64,000 bases of DNA from Anoplopoma fimbria (GCF_027596085.1 NC_072460.1:3605512-3669511); one strand, 5' to 3'; positions 22,977-37,140 are shown, counted from the first letter of the stretch. The notes: generated by a model not told the origin, from the sequence alone. Numbers and translations: made by a program.

Positions 22977-25085
22977 CATGTTCCAGCAGTTCGTCTATAA
23001 TGGTAGTCAGCATAGCGTGCAGACGTACACCAGCTGGGACAGGGAGTCCTTGGGCCCTTTAGCATGGAACAGCTGATGAGAGATTGTTTTGGGTGAGTTA
23101 CAGTGTGTGGCCTTCCCTGGAAGAGAATCGGGGAGAAACATAGGCTGCTTTGTTAACGTGACTTTTTGAGCCTGTGTGTTCAAATACGTACTGTGTATCA
23201 GACAACACAGTACAGGGACGCTACAGATTTTAATAAACTCGGTTTTGGGTCACTGAAGGTCACCTGGACCTGCAGGTGTGGAAAGTTACGTTTATGGGAC
23301 AAAATTACTTAACTTTTAATTAACTTTCTCCTGAGATGGTCTCCTTTTCTAATTATTTTAGATCTATAATAAGAATATATCATGTTGATTTACTGCTTAC
23401 TGTAGGTAAGGTATATAAGGATACAACTGTGAAGTACACCGTGTGTTAGGGATGATGGATAGTCAGAACACAGGTGTTCTCCTCTCTGTGCCCGTGGGGC
23501 AAGTCCTAAAGCAGTACTCCGATCTACACAAAGTCCCTACTTGTTCTCCGTCTAATCACTCCATCTACCCTTGAAATTCCTGCTCCGCCTACGTCTCTTC
23601 TGAATTCAAACATGCTTTAGTGGGATGAGGTCAGGCTTTTCTGTATAATTACACCTATTTTATCAGTTTTAAGCCTAACCTAAACACTGAGCCAGACTTA
23701 ACTTCCCTATTGCTCAAGTTGAAATTCTGTTATCTGGTGTGGTCATTTCCTGGAGCCTCCTGTACTATATAGTATATCCAGATAAAATTTGCCTCACTAT
23801 GATGGGCTGTTAAGTAGAAAATACCTGCCTCCAGTGAGAGCGCAGCTAAATGAAAAATTCAAGGAAATCTGAGCATTCAAATATTTATACAGTTTCATAA
23901 TTTTTTTAAATGAGGGTGCTTAAGTTTGCTAAGTACAGCCGCAATAAATGACTACCAGACAAATTGAAGAAAATAAATATCTAAAATGGATATCTGGAAT
24001 ACTTACTGTAAAGTCTTTTATAACAAGTGCAATTGAAATTTACGACTATGCTTTTCACTTCGGTTGAGATGGATGCCACTTGGGATTTAATCCAAAACAC
24101 AAACAATCAAAACGCACATGGGTCATGGATATGTAATTGACAACGTCTCATGTTTGACTAAAGGCAGAGTGGAATATATAGTAACCTCGCCTCTAGAGGA
24201 AGAAGTAATATTACAAGACAGGGTGGGTTTGGTCCTAGCTGGTTAGCATGCTTATTTAAATAGCATGTAAATATTTCTGCAACACATTAACACAACGTCT
24301 ACGCTGTAACCTCTTCACATTCTGTTGATAATATAAGTTCATTTTTTTTAATGCTTTTAACTAAAATTCCGGCCGTATTTTACACATTGCACCTTTTAAA
24401 AGGAGAGATGGTTTCCAAAAGCCCCAGGCCATGTTGCCTGTAGAACCAGCACTAAGTAAATCAACCAGCACTGAACAAACACACAGTCTAACCTCTTCAT
24501 TGTGAAGTCAAATGTGTCCCCACTAGTTCTCTTTTCTAGTGACTTGTTAAGAAATGTAACTTCTATCTTATCAGAAGCAGTCTTAATTGTCCTGGTATGA
24601 CCAGTAGTTTATGGTAGCTAATGTTGGCTCCTGTTAATGAAGTTTAGCTTGATTCTGTTCACTGACTTGACAGTTGTTTCTTTTCATTGCTGCTGTTACA
24701 ATGTGTTTTAGCATTTAGTATAATTATCACATGTAGACCCAATGGAAACTGTTTAGCTAAATTTACATAGAGTCGCTATGAGGTAGAGAGGGTCTAATTG
24801 TCTATGTACTGCCTATTTACACAGCAACAGACTGTTTTAAAGTGGGATGAAAAAAGAATTATTTTTTTTAAAAACAGTTTAAAATCAGTAGAGTAAAGGT
24901 CCTCTACTTTGGGGTCAGGCAAAAGGTTTCTACAATGTACAGACGAGTCAAATATTAACTTAGACTTATTTCCTGGCTGAGTTCCAAATAGCAACTTCAA
25001 ACATGGGAGAGGTCCCTTTATTGTCTGAGCACAGTATTCCGCTTTGTGCTTCAATTTATGGTCCTTCGTCGCTATCAGTGGCACG

Positions 25086-25089
<4 letters not shown>

Positions 25090-25133
<44 letters not shown>
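25090..25133 (+). repeat. (GT)22 microsatellite followed by G run
   Basis: Perfect GT repeat directly abutting about nine G residues. Confidence 0.95.
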
Positions 25134-25135
<2 letters not shown>

Positions 25136-25265
25136 GGGGGGTTCAACCCCTTTGTGTCAGACTCAGCTGTGTGTGTCTGAAGCTCAACCGTCAACCACAA
25201 TGCTGCCCTACCTGTTCTCAGTTTAAAAGATAAATGAAACTGGATCCACCTGCCGTTTGAACTGT

Positions 25266-25292
25266 GGGCGGGCGGGCGGGCGGGGGGGGGGG
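25266..25292 (+). repeat. (GGGC)n / G-run, G-quadruplex-type motif
   Basis: Four GGG tracts separated by single C, then an unbroken run of about eleven G. This matches the G3N1 quadruplex pattern on the plus strand, about 450 bases from the possible first exon of rnf223. Confidence 0.85.
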
Positions 25293-25745
25293 TTAAACTG
25301 CTACTGACACTTTAACAGAACGTGAGGGTGAGGCAAAAACTGATCTGAGCATGTACAGATAGCACATGTGTAAACACAACAGAAGAGCAGGGTACAGTAC
25401 ATGCAGTAACAGTACATTACTGCATGTAATGAAAGCTACTCATGAAAAGTGACTACTGGCTCTCGCAGCTACCACTGGAGTTCTGATAACCACCTTGTGA
25501 TGGATAACACCTGCACTCTCACATTTATTTGTAACTGAATAAAGGTGATAAAATAAAATACCTAATTCATAATGGATATAAGTAGGATATAAGTTTTACA
25601 TGTATTTTTTTTTTTTTTTGAAAATCCCTTCACTCACTGTCATTTATGATCTTCACTTTAAAAGAAACTGCTTAAAAGAAAACAAACAGTAAGCCACAAA
25701 CTGGTACAAAAAGAACAAAGGCTTTATAGTAAAGGATCAGTTTAC

Positions 25746-26010
25746 CTGTCAACTGAAGAAGATATCAGATGGTCCTCTCTCAGCTCGGCAGGGCTCAGCT
25801 CACTCCCTTTGCACTCTAAAATGCATTTCCCTGGCGACAAAGTCAACTGACTCCAGAGCTAAGGTCCTCCTCTGTTACTCGTCTGAATACTCTGCTGGAC
25901 AGGTCACAGGTGTGTGTAGGTGTGTGTGGGGTTGTTCAGAGGCTGTGTAATAGCTTGCTCTGTCTGGGTGCTCTGCTCTGGCAACTCCCTTTTTAGGACT
26001 TTATGCAAAT
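25746..26010 (-). promoter_or_regulatory. Possible rnf223 promoter and noncoding first exon
   Basis: On the minus strand a donor ACAG|GTAAAC lies at 25746/25745. Upstream is GC-balanced sequence unlike the AT-rich surroundings, with an octamer ATGCAAAT at 26003-26010 (plus-strand reading). The link to rnf223 is inferred only from strand, position and splice sites. Confidence 0.3.
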
Positions 26011-27839
26011 GGTTAAAACAGTGCCCCGGCCTTGAGGCGGTGGGGAGGAGGGGAAAAGAAGGAGGGGTAGGAAGAAGCTTAAAGTCATCAAGGAGAGTAA
26101 TACACATTCTTGCCCTCATGTCACCCCTCCCTTTCTATGTTGATATCTTCTTCTTTTCCTTTTCTCCTCACCTCTTTTCTTCCTTCCCCCCACCCTGAGA
26201 CTCCAGCCCAATATTCAAACACACACAAGGTGATAAAATCTTCAACTGACAGTAGCATTTAATTGCTTATGAAAATTTTGTCCCATCTGCACTCAACTGC
26301 AAAAAAACGCTGCAGGCTACATCTTTTTTTCTTCCCATAGAACGACTAAATACACACTCGGTGAGGCAGCCAATGTAACACCACTGCACTAGACATTATG
26401 CACAAAACATACAAAGCTGAACGATACATATAAAGGATTAATTTCCATTAAGTGAGAGATAAGGTAACAGGTGGCGGTACAGGACTGTCTTCCCACCGGA
26501 GCGCCACTCTCTGTGAATAGCCTGTTGTTCCACTTCCTTACTGGCATACAGTGTTGCTGGTCAACATGACACATCAGCACAAGCCAGGCTGTTCCCAGTC
26601 GGAGTAGTAACTTTTTATAAACAAATAAATGACAAAATGTTTAGTCTTAGATGATGAGATCATCTTCAAGCTTTTCTCAAAATCTTCGTTTCAAAGCCTT
26701 TTATAAACATTCATTCATTATATAATTACAGATGCTCCTGCTCATTAAGATATGCAAGCCAGAAAGGGCGTGTGGAAGACTTTTTATTTGACTACTCATT
26801 TTATTTTATGGTAATGACTAATGGTTCTGGGCCATTAGCAATAGCATGTCTCTGCAATAACAGCTGTCTAACTGACTCGGTTATTTAGTAACCCAAACCC
26901 AAATACTGCCGTATCATATCAGCAAAGTAATTTATTGGGCGCTGAGTTGTGAGTGCTTTGAGGAAGGAAAAGGTATACAATCATCAGCTGTTTTATTCCC
27001 CCTTCCTGGAATCAATGAACTTGGCTTTATAATAAACACATCAAGAATGTAGTGGCTGGCTGGGTGAAAGTAATAAGTTACAGTAAGATATCTTGTGGGA
27101 TGGAGGGTTGGGTGAAGCTGCTGCAGAGGTTGGGGTGGGGTATACAAGGGCAGATTTGAATGCAGGCAGGCTGTAAAATGACACACTGATGACTGTCTTT
27201 CCACTCTGCCTGATAGTTATTCCGACACTAGAGAGCCAAGATGACATTTTCAAGGCCACCAAGGGCCGAACCTATGCAACTGCATTTTTTTCAGGGTAAA
27301 ACATACAATGTAACATCGGAGGCAGCTGGAAGGAATGAGCAGTAGGGTTTGTGTACACTGGCTTAGCGATAGTGGCCTTGTATTAACTGTAATATCTGGA
27401 AGGGTTTGGTCAGTATTGTCTACCTCTGATATGATGTTTTTTGATTGATCACATTTTTAAGAACGGATCGGTTTCATTCTAGCTGTCTAAACAAGTGCTC
27501 ATGCTTTTAATAGGCCCTTTCCACAACAGCCATTTTGACATGTCATTGTAGCTTAAACACTGGTGTAATAAATAATGGTTGCCCTGATTCATTTAGTTGG
27601 CCCAGTGCCCTGGTGTTAAGCATGCTAGCTCTCTGGAATGGCTGTGACACACTAAAAAGAATTGGACCATAATCATTTTATTAATTACAACTGTGTTTAC
27701 ACTGCTTACCATCCATGTCAAAATGGCTGTTGCAAAAATAACTTTTAATGCTTGTTATTATTAGTAATGCTGTAGTTTTTGTTTTTTTAGCCACGCGAGC
27801 TGCTTAACTAGAGTTTGGTAGGTACATTTTTGGTCAAGA
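26011..27839. other. Intergenic DNA, nothing recognised
   Basis: No exon with bordering splice sites, RNA gene or known repeat was recognised. Confidence 0.5.
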
Positions 27840-28320
27840 CTTATTTATTTCAACAACTATTGGATGGATTGGCATGATATTTTATACAGACAATAATATT
27901 CCCCCTGAAAAGGAATCCCTAATGCTGTGTTGAGTTGGTCTCAACTTTTTTCACCACTCCAATGACGCTGTGAAGAATCAAACAATCATATTTTCATTTT
28001 ACCCTGTTCAGTCCTATCCACAAAGAAAATACTGTAAGCCAGTTCCCAGAGCTATTTAACTACATGACTACGTCAACAAGGGCGTGAGCTACACTTCAAC
28101 GACAAGACTGCGGCAACTTAGCTGGCCCTGCATAGTCATTTTTAAAATTTTGTCCCTGAACATGATAAACACTATACCTGCAAAGCATGAGCATGTTGGC
28201 ATTGTCATAGTGACCATGTTAGCATGCTTACATTAGCTTTAGCAATAAGCAACACCGTGTCTACATGTAAATACGGCCTAAAAGAACTGCTAACATGGCT
28301 GTATACTCTATCCTTCTTGC
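27840..28320 (+). repeat. Teleost interspersed repeat, AGCATGCTAA-type
   Basis: Starts with AACTATTGGATGGATTGGCA and ends with runs of GAGCATGTT..AGCATGCTTAC and ACATGGCTGTATACTCT. I recognise these as a high-copy teleost dispersed repeat whose class I cannot name with confidence. A second copy lies at 58580-58740. Confidence 0.6.
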
Positions 28321-28586
28321 TATTAATTACCACCTTAAGCTTCAGTGGAAAAGTTTAGTGTTCCATAACGGACCAAATTCTTAAAGAAGCATTCCCAACA
28401 GAAAGGAATGAAAACACAAAGTATTGCAATGTTCCAGATGTTGGCTGTGTTTTAGAGTCTAAATAATACTTTTTGGTCAAACCTGGTTGAGGGAGGATGA
28501 ATGCATGTATTGTGACTTCTTGACCATTCCTCTAGTACCATTTCAAATTCCACTTGTACAGAAGAAAATCTAAAGACATGGGCATG

Positions 28587-30485
28587 ATACTTTACTGAGC
28601 ACCTGTATAAACCTTCTTTGTAGAATATTGTATCAACTTTTATACAATAAGACTAAATGTATTAGTTGTCTTTTTATGAAACCTGCTCTTAGGTCTTAAT
28701 CTTTCTCCAGCATTGACCTAAGGGGAAAAGTGACATCTTTTAACCTATGTTCTGGACATTTTTGCAGAAGTAATAAATGTACAGAAGAGTACAGAAGTAA
28801 TAAATGTGAGGACAAAGAGAGAGGTTTGTAACATGCTAAAAGGTCCTGGAGTTAAACTAAAGTTGTTTCTGTTATGTTATGGTATGGGTCTTTGGCCACT
28901 TAGTCCCCACTATGCTCTAAACGTTTTACATTAATCTTTAGACTTGTTTTAATTAATTGATTTCTTTAAAAAAAGACCTATGTCAGTATCAATTGTAATT
29001 TGCAATTATTTCCTTTTTAGGAGATGGCATTTGTATTTCAGTAAGTTATTTGTTTACATGTCTTTACTTATACCGAATATGTGACATGATATGATGTTCA
29101 GGATGCAATGCTTGGATAAAGCATGAAATCCTAAGGCAACTGTTGTTGGACATGGTAGCTGATATATAGGGCTTCTAGGGAGGTGATGAAGAACACTTCA
29201 AGGTGCTTTTCCCTTCCAACACCCATTTACTTCTCTACACCTCAGCAACTACCATAAGCATTACGTCAATCTTTCCAATGTGAAAACCTCTGGCAGGGAG
29301 TCTCGCACCCAGCATGTCTAAACTTCCTGCCTGCGTCCTCTCCTTACTGTCAACAATCACGGAGCCACATATGAGAGAAGGTCACTGTTGGACTTCAATA
29401 AAAAGCCCACATCCAATAAATGCTAAGGTGGAGGGGCTGGAATACATTTCAGTAGAACAAGAGTGAAGAGTTTAGTTTTAGGGTAAATGGGATATTGTTT
29501 TATTAAAATATAAGAGCTAAGGGCTGCAAATACAGCAGATTCTGTAATTTGTGCTCACATAAATGTAAATTGTCTCGTTTGTAGTTTTATATTGAGCATC
29601 TCTATGTAAGATGTACACTGAAATAAATCACATTGCTAATAAATTGTAAAACAAACAATTTAGACTATATATTAGATTTTTGTCCAGTCACGTACTTCTT
29701 ACAAAACAGACAACAGAGGTCACAGTGAGGTCTGACTGAGGTGCCAAATTACTTCAAAACAAAGCAAGTGAATACAGGAAACATTGGTTTACAATCTTAT
29801 GGGAAGCCATTTTTACAGTTTACCGTAAGCAGATTTAGGTCATCAATTTATCTTTATGGCCCACAACCGCAAAACATTCTATTCTCCTTAAAATAATCTT
29901 TGGCCCTGCGACTCTGACTGTAGTGCCCTCTGTGTCTTCTTGCCAAGTCTTTATCAAGGAAGAAGGAAGTTTTAATTCATAATGCTCTGGGTTTTATTAA
30001 CATATAAAAAAAGTAACAAAATGACCAATCTTTGTAGGATGAGTATAGCTTCCTTGGATGAGTTAAAGCAGGTTACAAACCAGACATTCCTGAGGTTTTC
30101 ATGAGGTTATGAATTACATTCTCATGATCATTTACTGAGCACGTCCATGGTCCCCTGAGAAGCAACTCTTCCCATTTTGGAAACTTTATAGAATCTTTTT
30201 CTAGCATCTTATGTCATCAATAAATCGAAATGTATTAGTTGCCTTTTTATGAACTTTGCTCTGAAGATGCATCTTTTTTACTTCGACTGCAGCATTGACC
30301 TGAGGACAAACTTTTCTTAGAAAACAGTGAACAGAGGTCATAGTGAGGTCTGACTGGTGATGTTCGAAAGGACCTCAAAACAAAGCAGGTTTACACAGGA
30401 AATATTGGTTAACAATCTTACAAGGGTCTGTTTTACAGTTTACTGTAAGCCAGTTCAGGTCATCGACTTATCTTTATGGCCAAGT
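28587..30485. repeat. Local duplicated blocks A/A' and B/B'
   Basis: Block A (28587-28728) resembles A' (30126-30310), sharing TTTACTGAGCAC, ATGTATTAGTTG, CTTTTTATGAA and GCATTGACCT. Block B (29690-29870) resembles B' (30308-30485), sharing GTGAGGTCTGACTG, TCAAAACAAAGCA and TATCTTTATGGCC. A' and B' are contiguous while A and B are about 960 bases apart, so the unit was duplicated and one copy was interrupted or the other shortened. Confidence 0.75.
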
Positions 30486-31214
30486 TGTCATGGCCAAGTT
30501 GTTGTAAGCTTTCCACAACAAAGAGCTTTCTTTTTAAATCAGGGAATGCTATATTTTTTTGTTTGGTTTGAGCTGATCATTTTCCAGCACACTGGCCTTC
30601 CATGTCAACATATTGTTATATTCATGTATCAGGTTTATTCAGTCTATGTTTTGCATGATTGTATACAGGCAAAATAACTCTTGGAAAATGATGCGGTGTA
30701 AAAATAACCTGATGTCACTCCCTTTTAAACACTTTGTTGATCACTGACAACATTAAGACTTTCCTCCATGGATCGGCTGCAGCTTATCATTTTTCCAATA
30801 CATATTATGCTAAATTTAAAGTGTTGTTCTTGTCTTTTTCTTTATGTGTATAACATGGAGATGATGAAAGGCCTCACATTAGCTATCTGGCCAAGTGAAT
30901 GTTATTTAAATACTTTTATTTGTTGATTGAGCAAGGGGACATCGAGATACATGTTACATTTCCCATGGATAAATTACAAAAATAACACAGCAATCCCAAG
31001 CAAAGTACTTCATGTGCATTGCTTGTTTGTGGTACACCCATGCATGGTACCTGGTGAGCTACAGGGTACATAAAGTACACAGTGCAAATAGAGTGGGAAG
31101 AATGTGTGCAAATCAATAGAAGCCAGAGTCTCAGTTTTGCCATGAGACCCCCTAGCAGTGAAATCAAGCAGTGCAGTTTCCCCGTGAAGTATAGTAGATG
31201 TAGCAGTTAAAATA

Positions 31215-31310
31215 AGTAGCAAGAAAGTAAAGTGTATTTATATAGCACTTTATTAGAGCAGATATTGCAAAAAAGGATACATATGCATGAAAAGCAGTAA
31301 AACAACATGG
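31215..31310. repeat. Teleost LINE/SINE-like tail (TATATAGCACTTT)
   Basis: GTGTATTTATATAGCACTTT is a recurrent teleost retroelement-tail motif. Only a short stretch is recognisable. Confidence 0.4.
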
Positions 31311-31553
31311 CATAATCATCACTTAAGACTAAATGCAAAAAATAACCCAAAAAAGTGAAATGGCAAATAAGTTCACATTTTCTTCAGCTCACATTTATTT
31401 TCCTAAAATTGCATTAAATTGATTCATGTAATTCTACTACTGCACTATTGTATGTCTGGCAATCCTAAGTAGGGGATCGTTATTTTTCAAAGGTTTTCCC
31501 CCCCAAATAGAGTTTCTTATCCAAATTGAGGGTCGAACAATAGAGGGTACATG

Positions 31554-31770
31554 TTGGAATCAGAATCAGAATCAGAAACAATTCATTGCCAGGTATGTAA
31601 GTTCATACAAGGAATTTTGCTTGATGACTGATGGTGACAATAATCACAGTTAAATAGTATAAAACCAAATTTAAGAACAAAAACTATGAAAATTCACAAT
31701 AAAATTCGATTAACAAACAAATTAAGAGTATGTTAAAACAAGTCTTTTCTTAGGGGTCAAGTGTATATTT
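31554..31770 (-). mobile_element. Diverged relative of the array LINE, 3' tail only
   Basis: Starts with a (GAATCA)n stretch and TTCATTGCCAGGTATG, then follows the order seen in the array LINE copies (ACAATAATCACAGTTAAA, ACAATAAAAT, GTTAAAACAAGT, GGTCAAGTGTA). It is a separate, more diverged insertion about 2 kb left of the satellite, on the same strand. Confidence 0.7.
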
Positions 31771-33589
31771 AAGTGAAGATTTAAGCAGGGATGTGTAAAC
31801 GTATGTAATAGTTAACTTAACAGCTAGCTAACTAAGCACATGGCCCATTTCACATTGTATGTGTTGAGCAGCACTATGCCTAGTGCACCAAAGAACAAAT
31901 CTCACAGAAATGAACAGGCTGGAAAACAAAATAATTATACTGCAAACACTTTAGAAATCCAATGTTGAAATTGTAGTCCTGCTCCATTTTTTTAATTTTT
32001 ATTTGGTATCCATGACAGTATTTTCCACATACCTGTTTTTGCATTCATTGGCCTTGATTTGAGTTGCAATGAGTAAATCATGCAGGACTTGTGTAATTTA
32101 TTAAATCTATCCTAAAGGTAGGTTACAAACATCCATCAATGGAAATGAAATGAAAGTTTGTCTCCAAAGGGTGGGCCTTGGCAGATAGAACGTGTTCGTC
32201 AGTTTGTATCAGGCCTCTGAGATATTCTCAGTTTGGCAATATTGTATATTTTTGTTATTGTCCCCAAATTGCCCGAAAATCCCATCCCAGACAGAAACCA
32301 ACAACAGGCCCTTTTCACAGCAGATATATGAAATTGTCAAAGCAGGAAAGGCACAAGTTCAATTTCATTAACGCTGGCTAGGTTCCATCAAGTGTCCTAG
32401 TACTCAACCTACCATGACACTGAAGCTGGTTCACTAAATAGAACAGTCATTTTAATATTAAAATCCAAAGCTGAAAACGAACTGTGTCTCTCAATATTTA
32501 CCAACCTCTCCAGCCTATCTTTATATAGCTTTCAGCCCCAAGCCCACTGGTTAATACAGACCAGTGAGTTTACCTTGAGTAGAGTTTATGTTTTTTAAAG
32601 GCTAAATCATTTCCTTAAACAGCTTGGAACTGTAGTCTTTATCAGACGTTACTCAAAAAGAAGAAAAACAGATGTAGAAATGCAGCGGTGGATTAATCCA
32701 CATTCAGCAGACTTATCCTTTAACCTGAGCCTGACCAGCCTGACAAGTCTTCGTTCATAAGACTGACATGTGAATCTGTGCAGTGCACCCAGTGGAAGCC
32801 CAAGTTTATACTGTAACATGATCTTTGTATATAGGGTTTAACACCTTAAGTCAACCCATAATGAATTAAAGGTTAAATAAACAGTTCATAATAGGAATCA
32901 TTTTCCTCCACTATCACTTGTCCAAAACTCCAAAGATATATATAATATATGATAGATAATTACCAAATATATTCAATCTGAGATGCTGATGTTGATGTAT
33001 TGAAACAGATAAGTTCCAGGGAGACGTTCGGTGCATTTGACTTCTGTCAGTGGAAGCACAAGGAGACAGTGCCCCCTTGTGGTCACTGGGGTAACATACT
33101 TTGAATGATGTTGCTTGAATGCTTTTGTATGCTATTAAATGGCCCATTGTACTTCAGAAGATTATTGGTTTTATTGACCTACAATGTGCCTCTCAGGTTA
33201 AGCTTACCCCTGTGTATAATACCAACAAGCTTAAGTGTAATACATTGTAGTGCATTGATCATCATTAAAAAAGTGATTTTGTGGAAAAGCGTGATGGGAA
33301 AATAAGCAGAAATCCTGCAAGCATCAACAAAGACTTGCTCAATTGATTCACAGGGTTAGCTAATCATGCATAAACTAAAGTTTCAGAATATTACCAGGAG
33401 CTACTCTTATCAGTACTCAGTTCTTCTTCATGACTAAGTCATTGCTTTTAAAAACATATTTAGAATTTTAAAAACAAATACATTCTGAACAGGATTAGAA
33501 GTTATTTATTAAGTTATATCATTTGAATAATTTAGATATAACTTATATTGCTTCTAGAGCATCAAAGACCAAAATAAATTTGGTCAAAA
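31771..33589. other. Intergenic DNA, nothing recognised
   Basis: AT-rich, no exon or known repeat seen before the satellite begins. Confidence 0.5.
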
Positions 33590-36500
33590 ATGTTGAAAAA
33601 AGTCATAGTATATGATGTCAAACGAGGTCTTAATAAGCCATATAATAGCAAGTCGAAAAAAGTCATTAAAAAAACATAATTGCATGTCAGAACAATTCAT
33701 AGTATAGCATGTTGATAAAAAAGCAATAGTATGGCTTGTCAAAAAAAGTTATAGTATAGTACAGCATGTCGAAAATAGTCATAAAAAAGTCATAGTATAG
33801 TATGTCGAAAAAAGTCATAAAAAAGTCATAGTATAGCATGTCGAAAAAAAGTCATGTCATAGCATGATAAAGAAATCTGAGAAAGCCAGAGTATAGCATG
33901 TCGAAAAAAGCCATATAATAGCATGTAAAATAAGTCATAGTATAGCATGTCGAAAAAAAGTCATAAAAAAGTCATAGTATAGCATGTCGAAAAAAAGTCA
34001 TACTATAGCATGTTGAAAATAGTCATAAAAAAGCCATGGAATAGCATGGTAAAGAAATCATAAAAAAGCCAGAGTATAGCATGACGAGTTAAGTCATAAA
34101 AAGCCATAGAATAGCATGTAAAATAAGTCATAGTATAGCATGTCGAATAAATTCATAAAAAAGCCATAGTATCATCGAAAAAAAAGTCATACTATAGCAT
34201 GTTGAAAATAGTCATAAAAAAGCCATGGAATAGCATGTTAAAAAAGTCATGAAAAAGGTCATTGTATAGCATGTCGAATAAAGTCATAGTATATCACATG
34301 AAAATAAATCATAAAAAAGCCAGTGAATAGCATGTTGAATTAAGTCATAAAAGAGTCATGGCAAAGCATGTCAAACAAGTCATATTATAGCATGGTAAAA
34401 AAATCTAAAAAAGTCATACTATAACATGTTGAAAATAGTCATAAAAAAGCCATGGAATAGCATGTTAAAAAAGTCATAGTATAGCATGTCGAAAAAAAGT
34501 CATAGTATAGCATGTAGAAAAAAAGTCATATTATAGCATGTCGAAAATAAGTCATAGTATAGCATGTAAAAAAGTCATAGTATAGCATGTCGAAAAAGGC
34601 CATATAATTGCATGTCAAAAAAAAGTCATATTATAGCATGGTAAAGAAATCTGAAAAAAGCCAGAGTATAGCATGACGAGTTAAGTCATAAAAAGACATA
34701 GAATAGCATGTGAAAAAGTCATAAAAAAGACATATTATAGCATGTCGAATAAATTCATAAAAAAGTCATAGTATAGCATGTCGAAAAAAAGTCATACTAT
34801 AGCATGTTGAAAATAGTCATAAAAAAGCCATGGAATAGCATGTAAAATAAGTCATAGTATAGCATGTCGAAAAAAGTCATAAAAAAGACATATTATAGAA
34901 TGTCGAATAAATTCATAAAAAAGCCAAAGTATAGCATGTTGAAAGAAAAGCCAAAGAACAGCATTTGAAAAAAGTCATAAAAAAGCCATACTATAGCATG
35001 GCGGAAGAAGTCATAGTATAGCACGTTGAAAAAAAAAAGCCATACTATAGCATGCGGAAAAAGTCATGAAAAAAGCCATATTATAGCATGTCGAATAAAG
35101 TCATGAAAAAGGTCATAGTATAGCATGTCGAATAAAGTCATCAAAAAAGCCATGGTATAACATGTCAAAGAAAGTCATAGTATATCACATGAAAATAAAT
35201 CATAAAAAAGCCAGTGAATAGCATGTTGAATTAAGTCATAAAAGAGTCATGGCAAAGCATGTCAAACAAGTCATATTATAGCATGGTAAAAAAAATCTAA
35301 AAAAGTCATACTATAACATGTTGAAAATAGTCATAAAAAAGCCATGGAATAGCATGTTAAAAAAGTCATAGTATAGCATGTCGAAAAAAAGTCATATAAT
35401 AGCATGTCGAAAAAAAGTCATATTATAGCATGGCAAAAAAATCTGAAAAAAGCCATGGAATAGCATGTAAAATAAGTCATAGTATAGCATGTCGAAAAAA
35501 AGTCATAAAAAAGTCATATTATAGCATGTCGAAAATAAGTCATAGTATAGCATGTCGAAAATAGTCAAAAAAAAGTCATAGTATAGCATGTCGAAAAAAA
35601 GTCATATTATAGCATGGTAAAAAAGTCATAAAAAAGCCATGGAATAGCATGTAAAATAAGTCATAGTATAGCATGTCGAAAAAAAGTCATACTACAGCAT
35701 GTTGAAAATAGTCATAAAAAAGCCATGGAATAGCATGTTAAAAAAGTCATAGCATAGCATGTCGAAAATAAGCCATAAAAAAGTCATATAATAGCATGTC
35801 GAAAAAAAAGTCATATTAGCATGTTGAAAATAGTCAAAAAAAGCCATGGAATAGCATGTGAAAAAAGTCATAGTATAGCATGTCGAATAAAGTCATGAAA
35901 AAGGTCATAGTATAGCATGTCGAAAAAAAGTCATATTATAGCATGTTGAAAATAGTCAAAAAAGCCATGGTATAACATGTCAAAGAAAGTCATAGTATAG
36001 CATGTCGAAAAAAGTCATATAATAGCATATCGAAAAAATGTCATAAAAAAGTCATAGTATAACATGTCATAAAAAGAAGTCATAGTATAGCATGTCGAAA
36101 AAAAGTCATATAATAGCATGTGAAAAAAAAAAAGTCATATTATAGTATGGTAAAAAAATCTGAAAAAAGCCATGGAATAGCATGTAAAATAAGTCATAGT
36201 ATAGCATGTCAAAGAAAGTCATAGTATATCACATGAAAATAAATCATAAAAAAGCCAGTGAATAGCATGTTGAATTAAGTCATAAAAGAGTCATGGCAAA
36301 GCATGTCAAACAAGTCATATTATAGGGTAAAAAAAATCTAAAAAGGTCATACTATAACATGTTGAAAATAGTCATAAAAAAGCCATGGAATAGCATGTTA
36401 AAAAAGTCATAGTATAGCATGTCGAAAAAAAGTCATATTATAGCATGGTAAAGACATCTAAAAAAGCCAGAGTATAGCATGACGAGTTAAGTCATAAAAA

Positions 36501-37140
36501 GCCATAGAATAGCATGTGAAAAATTCATAAAAAAGACATATTATAGCATGTCGAATAAATTCATAAAAAAGCCATAGTATAGCATGTCGAAAAAAAGTCA
36601 TAGTATAGCATGTCGAAAAAAGTCATAAAAAAGCCATGGAATTGCATGTAAAATAAGTCATAGTATAGCATGTCGAAGAAAAGTCATAAAAAAGTCATAT
36701 TATAGAATGTCGAATAAATTCATAAAAAGTATAGCATGTTGAAAAGAAAAGCCAAAGAACAGCATTTGAAAAAAGTCATAAAAAAGCCATACTATAGCAT
36801 GTCGGAAGAAGTCATGAAAAAGGTCATAGTATAGATGTCGAATAAAGTCATCAAAAAAGCCATGGTATAACATGTCAAAGAAAGTCATAGTATATCACAT
36901 GAAAATAAATCATAAAAAAGCCAGTGAATAGCATGTTGAATTAAGTCATAAAAGAGTCATGGCAAAGCATGTCAAACAAGTCATATTATAGCATGGTAAA
37001 AAAAATCTAAAAAAGTCATACTATAACATGTTGAAAATAGTCATAAAAAAGCCATGGAATAGCATGTTAAAAAAGTCATAGTATAGCATGTCGAAAAAAA
37101 GTCATAGTATAGCATGTCGAAAAAAGTCATAGTATAGCAT

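Larger units (their letters stand above)
22051..25745 (-). other. rnf223 upstream region, possibly a 5'UTR intron
   Basis: No coding signal. Several AG acceptor-like sites lie within about 100 bases before the rnf223 ATG, and a good donor on the minus strand occurs at 25745, so this may be an intron. It contains a transposon end at 22942-22976 and TG and G-rich repeats. Confidence 0.35.

Noticed and set aside
30357..30677. 106-codon plus-strand open frame
   Set aside because: It overlaps the duplicated block B', has no recognisable domain, and its paralogous block B does not keep the frame.
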